Shown: positions 1-5,306 of the stretch, piece after piece
Position numbering within the stretch: position 1 is the first letter of the stretch
How the letters are laid out: each line of letters starts with the position of its first letter
DNA from: Clostridiales bacterium UBA4080
Lineage (GTDB): Bacteria > Bacillota > Clostridia > Lachnospirales > Vallitaleaceae
Assembly: GCA_002381865.1 (NCBI GenBank)
Contig: DFYO01000044.1
Location: 1 to 39,636 of the forward strand
Direction of reading: 5' to 3'
Length of the DNA stretch: 39,636 bases
Notes under the pieces: model-generated
Told to the model about the DNA's origin: nothing
What the model saw: only the letters and a program-made list of their open reading frames with translations
The model's database searches: none
Position numbers and translations under genes: made by a program

Positions 1-102
1 GTTTATGCAAGTGTCAAAGACCCGAACCAATTATACGAACAATATGTTCACAACATTCATCAGCTTAAAGTTGGACATAGTGGAAAGTGCATGATCAGAT
101 GA
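1..102 (+). CDS. Possible C-terminal end of a cassette gene cut by the window edge
   Basis: Frame 1 is open from the first base to a TGA at 100-102 and would encode 33 residues, the first dozen of which look protein-like (YASVKDPNQLYEQY). The reading frame runs into the first attC-like site, as cassette genes often do. The fragment is too short to identify, and the open frame could be chance. Confidence 0.25.
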   Translation, partial: VYASVKDPNQLYEQYVHNIHQLKVGHSGKCMIR

Positions 103-131
103 ACTTCGGCAACAACGAAATCGTTAGCTGA
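34..131 (+). repeat. attC-like integron recombination site 1
   Basis: About 98 bp of imperfect inverted repeat. The left arm begins with a TACGAAC core (34-40) and the right arm ends with GTTAGCTGA (123-131). The right arm carries AACTTCGGCAACAACGAAA, which is shared with site 3 and the degraded site 6. The predicted crossover G is base 123. The left core matches the usual RYYYAAC consensus less well than the other sites do. Confidence 0.7.
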
Positions 132-222
132 AATTCTCTATACCTAAAATGTGAATAACGATTTTAAAAAATGATAGAATATAGTATAATGTAGTTAATT
201 AAAGCAAAGGGAAGGTGCTGTT

Positions 223-396
223 ATGTCATTAGCTCAAGATTTGATAAGGAATTTTAATGAACTTTCAGATGATAAGAAAAAAGAAGTTATTGACTTTGTT
301 GAATTTTTGAAAGTAAGAAGTCAAAAAAACTTAGAACAAGCTATGGATGAGATTATCAATGATAATAAAATAGCTTTAGAGGAGTTGAGTAAATAG
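223..396 (+). CDS. Antitoxin-like small protein of a Doc-type toxin-antitoxin pair
   Basis: A 57-residue acidic, helical protein beginning MSLAQDLIRNFNELSDD, preceded by a good ribosome-binding site (GGGAAGGTG, about 210-218). Its TAG stop overlaps the GTG start of the downstream Doc-family gene (TAGTG), the coupling expected of a toxin-antitoxin operon. The central segment (KKEVIDFVEFLK) resembles small DUF2281/VapB-like antitoxins that accompany toxins in clostridial genomes. The role is inferred mainly from position; the sequence alone is too short for a firm family call. It is the first gene of cassette 1. Confidence 0.6.
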   Translation: MSLAQDLIRNFNELSDDKKKEVIDFVEFLKVRSQKNLEQAMDEIINDNKIALEELSK

Positions 397-790
397 TGGA
401 GACTATAAATATAGACAATGTAGTTGTATTCCATCGAAAGATTATAGAAAAAACAGGTGGAAGCATGGGAATAAGGGACAAGAAATTGCTCGATAGTGCA
501 TTAAATAGAGGATTTAGCACTTTTGATGGGAGTATTTATACAAATCTGATGTAGAAAAAATATCTGCTATTACCCATTCCTTAATATCAAATCATGCTTT
601 TGTTGATGGTAACAAAAGAGTCGGAATCTCAATTATGCTATTACTATTAAAATTAAATAAGATTGAAATTACACATTCACAGGATGATTTAATTACTCTG
701 GGTTTAGGAGTTGCATCAAATAATTATTCCATTGATGATATAGTTGATTGGATTAATTCAAGAATTGCAAAACAGTCGAACTTCAGATAA
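396..790 (+). pseudogene. Doc-family (Fic fold) toxin, disrupted by a frameshift
   Basis: Starting at GTG 396, the frame encodes a Doc N-terminus with the family pattern GIRDKKLLDSAL, then hits TAG at about 552-554. The next frame continues the same protein (KSDVEKISAITHSLI) with the Fic/Doc signature HAFVDGNKR and a typical C-terminus, ending at TAA 788-790. A one-base loss near 531-545 explains the break. Doc proteins phosphorylate EF-Tu. The catalytic motif is intact but out of frame with the start, so the toxin is probably inactive unless the frameshift is programmed or a sequencing error. The stop codon lies inside the left core box of attC 2. Confidence 0.8.
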
Positions 791-881
791 CAATATGTTT
801 CCGATATTCATCAGCCTAAAGGCTGATGTGATTAGTAAATTTTGGGCTGATGAATATCGGCAACACGCAACCGTTATGTGA
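783..881 (+). repeat. attC-like integron recombination site 2
   Basis: A 99-bp imperfect palindrome, the clearest of the set. The left core is TCAGATAAC (783-791) and the right core is GTTATGTGA (873-881). The inner arms CGATATTCATCAGCC and GGCTGATGAATATCG pair over 15 bp. The left arm pairs with extrahelical differences against the right arm, as in attC sites that are folded as single strands by the integrase. The predicted crossover G is base 873. Confidence 0.85.
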
Positions 882-1042
882 CGTAATTGCTTTCTACGCG
901 TTATTGACATAAGTATTTTATAATTATTAGACTTATTAAGCATAAATGGTATATATACTTCAATATTAAAAAGTGATTAATTTGATTTATTTATGCAAAC
1001 TGGAAATGGATTTTAACTTTACAAAGATATAAAATGTTGCGC

Positions 1043-1071
1043 TTGAATGAGAACTGATGTTCTGGTATAAT
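1043..1071 (+). promoter_or_regulatory. Promoter of the type I toxin mRNA
   Basis: TTGAAT (1043-1048), a 17-bp spacer and a perfect TATAAT (1066-1071). The predicted start, near 1078, coincides with the first base of a segment that pairs with the far 3' end of the transcript. The cassette therefore carries its own promoter. Confidence 0.7.
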
Positions 1072-1077
1072 TAATTC

Positions 1078-1313
1078 AAGTGCTACTGTTTTTAATGACG
1101 AACAGGCGGTTAGCCACTTCCAGAAAGGGGGTGGTGGTAATGGAAATAGTCTTTGTAATTTCAGCGATTGTAACGATTGTTACAGGAGTGATTTACATAT
1201 ACGATATAATTCGTAAACATTTTCGGAACCATAATAAAAAGTAACCGCCCCTACTAAAAGTTGGTTACTTTTTAAGTGATAACTTTTGGCTAACCGTCTG
1301 GTAGCACTTTTTC
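1078..1313 (+). other. Toxin mRNA with long-range 5'-3' pairing and 3' terminator
   Basis: Two perfect long-distance pairings close the predicted transcript on itself: 1078-1086 (AAGTGCTAC) with 1301-1309, and 1107-1116 (CGGTTAGCCA) with 1287-1296. The 3' arm is followed by a T-run (about 1308-1313), so it probably also serves as the end of the RNA. Sequestering the 5' end by the 3' end of the message is typical of type I toxin mRNAs such as those of the Fst, TxpA and BsrG systems. Confidence 0.65.
1140..1244 (+). CDS. Small hydrophobic type I toxin-like peptide
   Basis: A 34-residue peptide beginning MEIVFVISAIVTIVTG, with one hydrophobic segment (about residues 3-22) followed by a basic tail (RKHFRNHNKK). 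This is the layout of Fst/TxpA-type membrane toxins. The start is fixed by a very strong ribosome-binding site (AGAAAGGGGG, 1122-1131). The gene sits between its own promoter and a predicted convergent antisense RNA, and the stop codon lies in the base of the antisense terminator hairpin. Toxicity is inferred from this architecture. It could also be an ordinary small membrane peptide, but the surrounding RNA features argue against that. Confidence 0.7.
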   Translation: MEIVFVISAIVTIVTGVIYIYDIIRKHFRNHNKK

Positions 1314-1314
1314 T
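1235..1314 (-). ncRNA. Predicted antisense antitoxin RNA
   Basis: Read on the minus strand, a short transcript of about 80 nt would start near 1314 and end at a terminator hairpin. The stem pairs 1263-1273 with 1236-1246 (AAAAAGTAACC / GGTTACTTTTT on the minus strand) and is followed by a T-run. It would be fully complementary to the 3' third of the toxin message, the arrangement seen in TxpA/RatA. No reading frame is apparent. The prediction rests on promoter plus terminator placement. Confidence 0.6.
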
Positions 1315-1320
1315 AATTAA

Positions 1321-1349
1321 ATTATACAATATGTGATTAGCAAAATCAA
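1321..1349 (-). promoter_or_regulatory. Promoter of the antisense RNA (minus strand)
   Basis: On the minus strand, TTGATT (1349-1344), a 17-bp spacer and a perfect TATAAT (1326-1321). It is the only near-consensus minus-strand promoter I see close to the toxin gene, and it points into it. Confidence 0.6.
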
Positions 1350-1500
1350 TGCTTTTATTAGTGAGTGTTTGATTGTAGATGGTTAAACTATAGAAAGATG
1401 GTCAATTAAATCAAAGTTTTGGATTTTTTTACTAATAATATGTTGTTGCTATATATTTATTTTTAGTTAATGGCTATTGGCTGTAAGTCAAGCAATTACA

Positions 1501-1600
1501 TCACATAACAGGTTGTTGCCAAAATTCACTGACATTTAGTATGTGAAAGTAGGGAATCAATGAGCCAATGAACTTCGACAACAACGAAAACGTTATGTGA
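1501..1600 (+). repeat. attC-like integron recombination site 3
   Basis: A 100-bp imperfect palindrome from TCACATAAC (1501-1509) to GTTATGTGA (1592-1600). The left arm GGTTGTTGCCAAAATTCA pairs with the right arm TGAACTTCGACAACAACG. Its left core is the exact reverse complement of the right core of site 2, as expected for the two ends of one mobile cassette (874-1592). Apart from the toxin locus, I see nothing recognisable in 882-1042 or 1350-1500 of that cassette. Confidence 0.8.
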
Positions 1601-1656
1601 AATTATCGACTATGGTTTTTCGCTAAGATCTATTAAAATGAGAGGAAGAGTGTTAA

Positions 1657-2148
1657 GTGAAATTTGAGACAGAAAGATTACAGATAAGAGAATTTATTGA
1701 TAACGATATAGGAGACTTATATCATCTATTAAGTGATTCAGAAGTAATGGAGTATTGTGAAGGTTCATTAAATTATACAGAATCCCAAATTTGGCTTCAA
1801 TCCATAAAAAAGTATTATAGCAGAATTGGCTATGATTATTGGTTTGCCTTAGAAAAGGCAACAGGTGAATTTGTTGGTCAAATGGGAATAATACAGCAAG
1901 AAATAGATGGAGAATGGATTGATTGTATAGCGTTCATAATTTGTAAGGATAAATGGGGAAAAGGGTATGCTACAGAAGGTGGAAATGGATGTATAAAATA
2001 TGCGTTAGAGGTATTAAAATTAAAAAAATTATATGCGACAGTAGAAAAAGAAAATAAAGCATCGAAAAAAGTTTTAGAAAAACTTGGAATGAATTATGAA
2101 CGAGAAACAATCTGCTTTAATAGAAAAATTGATCTTTATTCCATGTAA
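1657..2148 (+). CDS. GNAT-family N-acetyltransferase (RimJ/RimL type)
   Basis: A 163-residue protein of typical length for the RimJ/RimL branch (PF13302-like). The N-terminus has the family pattern FETERLQIREF. The acetyl-CoA-binding loop appears as KWGKGYATEG (about residues 108-117), followed by the helix ALEVLKLKKLYATV and the C-terminal ENKASKKVLEKLGM motif shared by this group. These enzymes move an acetyl group from acetyl-CoA to an N-terminal or small-molecule amine; the substrate cannot be told here. The start is GTG, chosen because GAGGAAG lies 8 nt upstream and the nearby ATG is out of frame. It is the only gene of cassette 3 (1593-2282). Acetyltransferases are common integron cargo. 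Confidence 0.9.
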   Translation: MKFETERLQIREFIDNDIGDLYHLLSDSEVMEYCEGSLNYTESQIWLQSIKKYYSRIGYDYWFALEKATGEFVGQMGIIQQEIDGEWIDCIAFIICKDKWGKGYATEGGNGCIKYALEVLKLKKLYATVEKENKASKKVLEKLGMNYERETICFNRKIDLYSM

Positions 2149-2190
2149 AGAATTATAAAGGGAAGATAGTGGTATTTACCGTTGATAACT

Positions 2191-2290
2191 TCACATAACA
2201 ATATGTTCCCCCCATCCAACAGCTTTTAGTCTATTGATATAGGAAATTTAAGGAGCTGCCGCATATCGGGAACACGTGAACGTTAGCTGA
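2191..2290 (+). repeat. attC-like integron recombination site 4
   Basis: A 100-bp site running from TCACATAAC (2191-2199) to GTTAGCTGA (2282-2290). The inner arms are imperfectly paired (CAACAGCT with GGAGCTGCCG). The two cores within the site do not match each other, whereas the left core matches the start of cassette 3 and the right core matches the end of cassette 4. That is the pattern left by cassette insertion. Confidence 0.8.
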
Positions 2291-2329
2291 AATTCTTTAC
2301 TATATATAGGCGTTAGGGAGGACTTTATT

Positions 2330-2911
2330 TTGCCAGTTTTTTATCAAGAATTATTTATTAATCTAGTTGAATTTTTTGTAATTATCGACATAGTTGTTAT
2401 ATGTGGAATCATTATATACTCGCTTATGTATTTAGTGGATTTAATTAAATGGGGAAAAGTAGAGGCCTCAATTTATTTTAAAAGAAATTCTGTTCCTATT
2501 ATATTGTTTTTGATTTTAATCTCAATTATTATTCAGTTTTTATTTTTTAGTGCATCGCTAATTAATTTTGACGGATATAATTGTACTGATATTTCTATAA
2601 GATATAATCATATTAACATTAATATTGAAAAAGAAGAGGAGAAAGATAGCATATTAGAATTAATAAATAATAGAAAAATTAATCGGGTATTGTTTGAAGA
2701 TGGAAGCAGTAATGTTAAAGATACAATTTTCATAGATTTTATGATTTTTAGAGAAAATGACGCAAAACATGTTCACCTTACCGTAAAGAAAGATGCCATA
2801 AGAATTTATGAGTCAGCGAATACTTCTTTTATATATAAGTTTGACAAAGAAGAATTAGATCTATATGAAAAGATTTTGGAATGGATGAGTAGTGTTGATA
2901 AACTACCGTAA
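2330..2911 (+). CDS. Cassette-encoded membrane protein of unknown function
   Basis: 193 residues. Two hydrophobic segments (about residues 9-38 and 52-80) form an N-terminal membrane anchor. A soluble C-terminal domain of about 110 residues follows, with mixed strands and helices (for example INRVLFEDGSSNVKDTIF). I recognise no family. The start is TTG at 2330, selected by the ribosome-binding site AGGGAGGA 8 nt upstream. It is the sole gene of cassette 4 (2283-3009), and its stop lies just before the left core of attC 5. Proteins of unknown function are the usual content of chromosomal integron cassettes. Confidence 0.75.
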   Translation: MPVFYQELFINLVEFFVIIDIVVICGIIIYSLMYLVDLIKWGKVEASIYFKRNSVPIILFLILISIIIQFLFFSASLINFDGYNCTDISIRYNHININIEKEEEKDSILELINNRKINRVLFEDGSSNVKDTIFIDFMIFRENDAKHVHLTVKKDAIRIYESANTSFIYKFDKEELDLYEKILEWMSSVDKLP

Positions 2912-2917
2912 AGAACT

Positions 2918-3017
2918 TCAGCTAACAATACGTTGCCTAAATCCATCAGCTTTGAGGTATTACTAATTTGTAAGTAAGTGAACTGATAAAAGTCGGAAAT
3001 ACGCAAACGTTAGATGA
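2918..3017 (+). repeat. attC-like integron recombination site 5
   Basis: A 100-bp site from TCAGCTAAC (2918-2926) to GTTAGATGA (3009-3017). The left core is the exact reverse complement of GTTAGCTGA at the start of cassette 4. The inner arms pair imperfectly (AAATCCATCAG with CTGATAAAAGT). Confidence 0.75.
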
Positions 3018-3033
3018 CAGATAATACCTGTGA

Positions 3034-3345
3034 CTAAAGCAAATCGCCATAATTTTGGTAGGAAGATAGAACTCGTAGTACACTGACTGTTTTGGAGTTC
3101 TCGTCAGGTCGATAGAATATAATGTAATTGTCAATGATAAGTATTCTAATTCCTTTTAACCGAAGTTGAGCGTTATTGGGTATAGTCCCTTTGAACGGGA
3201 AGTCTGAAAGAATACTTATGGAATTTTGAAACTTATCGATTAGACCATAAGCAGCAACAGGATTATCTTCGGCAATGTAATTAATGATATTGTCGATATC
3301 AGATTCAAATATTGGTGTATAGAAAATTGAGAATTTATTCGACAT
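3034..3345 (-). CDS. RelE/ParE-superfamily toxin
   Basis: 103 residues from ATG 3345, which has AGGAGC upstream; a longer open frame upstream has no better start. The protein fits the ParE/RelE fold: FSIFYTPIFESDIDNIINYI at the N-terminus, a central helix (AYGLIDKFQNSISIL), and the C-terminal strands typical of the family (RILIIDNYIIFYRPDE and VSVLRVLSSYQNY). RelE members cleave mRNA on the ribosome and ParE members poison gyrase; I cannot decide which applies. It overlaps its antitoxin gene by 11 bp. The pair lies on the minus strand, opposite to the other cassette genes, as has been noted for toxin-antitoxin cassettes elsewhere. Confidence 0.85.
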   Translation of the reverse strand: MSNKFSIFYTPIFESDIDNIINYIAEDNPVAAYGLIDKFQNSISILSDFPFKGTIPNNAQLRLKGIRILIIDNYIIFYRPDENSKTVSVLRVLSSYQNYGDLL

Positions 3346-3604
3346 GATATTTGCTCCTAAGTTTAGTAAACAATTCATCATGTGGAATTGTAGCAACCCC
3401 GTTTACAAGTTCAGATTCTGCTACAGCTAATTTTTCATACAGATCTAATTTCGCTTGTAATCTTTCAAAGTATTTATGACTAGTAACGACTAGGTCGCCT
3501 TTACCGTTTTTGGTAATATAAACGGGCTCAGCATCTTGGTGGCATATTGCTGAAATCTCGTTAAAATTATTTCTTAAATCAGAGATTGGTAGGATTTTGG
3601 GCAT
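3335..3604 (-). CDS. Phd/YefM-family antitoxin
   Basis: 89 residues from ATG 3604 (AGGTGAT upstream). The N-terminus MPKILPISDLRNNFNEIS is the Phd/YefM DNA-binding segment, followed by EPVYITKNGKGDLVV, a hallmark of the family. The C-terminal half is the toxin-neutralising helix. Phd/YefM proteins repress their own operon and are degraded to release the toxin. A minus-strand TATAAT lies upstream in the degraded attC 6 region (about 3640). Together with the toxin it fills cassette 5 and could stabilise the array by post-segregational killing of cells that lose it. Confidence 0.9.
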   Translation of the reverse strand: MPKILPISDLRNNFNEISAICHQDAEPVYITKNGKGDLVVTSHKYFERLQAKLDLYEKLAVAESELVNGVATIPHDELFTKLRSKYHVE

Positions 3605-3641
3605 GTTATCACCTCGCATTAATATTTATATTTAAATTATA

Positions 3642-3704
3642 TCACAATAACGAGTAAAATAATATGCAAAATTACAACTTCGGCAATAACGAATACTTTA
3701 TATG
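3642..3704 (+). repeat. Degraded attC-like site 6
   Basis: The right arm AACTTCGGCAATAACGAAT closely matches those of sites 1 and 3. The terminal core is decayed (CTTTATATGA), and most of the left arm and loop is missing: TCACAATAAC is followed within 25 bp by the right arm. The site is only about 63 bp long and is probably no longer a good substrate. It marks the distal end of the recognisable array. Confidence 0.55.
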
Positions 3705-3754
3705 ACATTGTTACTTTCGGCTTAAGACAATATACTTAACTATAGGAGTTATAG

Positions 3755-4183
3755 ATGAAGATAAAAGAGAAGATTATATTATTACTGATTATTTGCATTA
3801 TGTCATTTGCTTTAACAGGCTGTAAGGATTTAAGTGGTTATAAAGCGACAGTTTTAGATGTTAAAGATTATGACGAAACAACGCTTGGCGAGTGGATAAA
3901 CAATTGTAATCAGGAAGATGGCTATTACGAATTTATTAAATTGGATCCTGATAGATGGGAGAAGTACATATATATTCGTAATTATAATAGCGATTTGCGG
4001 TATATTACATATAATACTTCATTAGATATCAATGATAGCACTATAGAAATAAAGACTAATTCAGAAGATGCAACAGATGATGGGCAGGTAACAACCGATA
4101 TATTAGTATATATAACCGCACCTATGAGAGACTCGTGGCCTAATTCATCTAATGTTTATGTAGATGGTATATTGTGGAGTTAA
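3755..4183 (+). CDS. Small lipoprotein of unknown function
   Basis: 142 residues. A type II signal peptide (hydrophobic residues 7-21) ends in the lipobox ALTGC with the lipidated cysteine at residue 23. The mature part is polar and probably beta-rich (YKATVLDVKDYDETTLG, RYITYNTSLDI). I recognise no family. The ribosome-binding site TAGGAGTTAT precedes the ATG. It follows the degraded attC site and has no attC of its own downstream, so it may be the last, immobilised cassette or simply flanking chromosome. Confidence 0.7.
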   Translation: MKIKEKIILLLIICIMSFALTGCKDLSGYKATVLDVKDYDETTLGEWINNCNQEDGYYEFIKLDPDRWEKYIYIRNYNSDLRYITYNTSLDINDSTIEIKTNSEDATDDGQVTTDILVYITAPMRDSWPNSSNVYVDGILWS

Positions 4184-4202
4184 TAATTATTCTAGTTGAT
4201 AA

Positions 4203-4352
4203 ATGTTAAAAAGAGATGGTATGCTAAAGTGCATATCTGAGCTTGAAAGCAGGAAGTTAAAATCAGAGAACAAATTAGAAATTTTAAGCAATAAGAAGTC
4301 TAATCATGGTATTCAAGAGGATAATATTTTTGATCAGCATAACATCAGATAA
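4203..4352 (+). pseudogene. Probable remnant of a serine recombinase C-terminus
   Basis: A 49-codon frame encodes a charged coiled-coil segment (MLKCISELESRKLKSENKLE) followed by SNHGIQEDNIFDQ. This resembles the coiled coil and following helix near the C-terminus of large serine recombinases from clostridial elements. No catalytic domain or start context is present. The identification is from memory of the family pattern. The rest of 4184-4462 shows nothing else recognisable. Confidence 0.4.
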
Positions 4353-4462
4353 TTAAGTAAGTGTACTATAGAGCAGGGGCGATAGTCAGATAGGCTATAC
4401 TTGGAAATTATCATATCAATTCAGTTAATTCAAAAACAAGCATATCAAAAACAAAATACTAC

Positions 4463-4516
4463 TTGACAAGCTATCTTAAGCTTGATATGATTTATATGAA
4501 AATGATAATCATTATC
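4463..4516 (+). promoter_or_regulatory. Consensus promoter with a Fur box upstream of feoA-feoB
   Basis: TTGACA (4463-4468), 17 bp and TATGAT (4486-4491) form a near-perfect sigma-A promoter. Directly downstream, at 4498-4516, GAAAATGATAATCATTATC matches the classical 19-bp Fur box at 18 positions. Fur bound over the start site would block transcription when iron is plentiful, which fits the ferrous iron transport genes that follow. Confidence 0.85.
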
Positions 4517-4555
4517 AACAACACGCAGTACATATTATATCAATCAAACCTAACA

Positions 4556-4604
4556 AAGGAAGTACCTCACCTTATAGGTGGGGGCAGCTTACTTCCTTAA
4601 TTTT
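4556..4604 (+). terminator. Strong leader hairpin between the Fur promoter and feoA
   Basis: A 9-bp outer stem (AAGGAAGTA 4556-4564 with TACTTCCTT 4590-4598), an internal loop and a 7-bp inner stem (CCTCACC/GGTGGGG) are followed by the T-rich AATTTTCT. It looks like a terminator or attenuator about 60-100 nt into the Fur-controlled transcript. It could also be the end of an old transposon or a short iron-responsive RNA. Confidence 0.5.
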
Positions 4605-4703
4605 CTAAGTTATAAGTGTATTTAAAAAGCTAATCTAAAGTTAAGTTCAGCGCTAGAAATGTTAGTATTTTAACGATTTACCAGAGCTGACAAGGAGGAA
4701 TAT

Positions 4704-5132
4704 ATGGAATTAACTTTATTTGATAAACTGTTTGGCCAACCTAAAAAATATCTTTCTAGTTTAAAGCAAGGCAATTTATTTTTTAAAGCAGATGAGCTAA
4801 TAAATAGAAATAAAACTCAACTAAAGGCTTCGATTATTTGCGAAATAGGGATTGATACTGAGGCTAAGTATGTTCAAAAAGAGAAGGTTTTAATAAAAAA
4901 GAATGTGGGTTTAAATGATTTAGATTTAACACATGCAGAAGTAAATAGTACCTATATAATAAAAAAAATTACCACTGAGGATAAAGCAATGAGAGATTTT
5001 TTATTTACATTAGGATGCTATGATGGAGAAAGGATTACTGTGATTTCAGTAATTGGAGAGAATTATATAATCAGTATCAAAAATGCAAGGTACAGTATTG
5101 ACATAGAGCTGGCAAAAGCAATTAATATTTAG
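4704..5132 (+). CDS. feoA: FeoA-domain protein with an N-terminal extension
   Basis: 142 residues, longer than the usual 75-90 of FeoA. The C-terminal half (from about residue 80) is the SH3-like FeoA domain: STYIIKKITTEDKAMRDFLF, then LGCYDGERITVISVIGENYI and a closing AR-I-IELAKAI strand. The first 75 residues are polar and unrecognised, with a KKYLSSLKQGN segment. FeoA is a small cytoplasmic partner of the ferrous iron transporter FeoB. The ATG has a perfect AAGGAGG ribosome-binding site. It is the first gene behind the Fur promoter and lies about 175 bp ahead of feoB. Confidence 0.8.
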   Translation: MELTLFDKLFGQPKKYLSSLKQGNLFFKADELINRNKTQLKASIICEIGIDTEAKYVQKEKVLIKKNVGLNDLDLTHAEVNSTYIIKKITTEDKAMRDFLFTLGCYDGERITVISVIGENYIISIKNARYSIDIELAKAINI

Positions 5133-5306
5133 ATAAGAACTATTTAGCTAATTCGGACTTGAAATTTTTTTACAAGAACAATTTGTTGCAATATAAATTA
5201 AATACCAATATACAAAAAACCAATTCATATTAGCTTAAGAAATAATAGTTTAACATATATAAAGGCTAAAGAATTAATATAATAATATAGTAGCAGGAGA
5301 TAAATT

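Noticed and set aside
758..943. 61-codon minus-strand frame over attC 2
   Set aside because: It covers the palindromic recombination site and the end of the Doc gene; no ribosome-binding site or family resemblance.
1..3704. CRISPR array
   Set aside because: The repeats are ~100-bp palindromes spaced ~700 bp apart with genes between them, not short repeats with short spacers.
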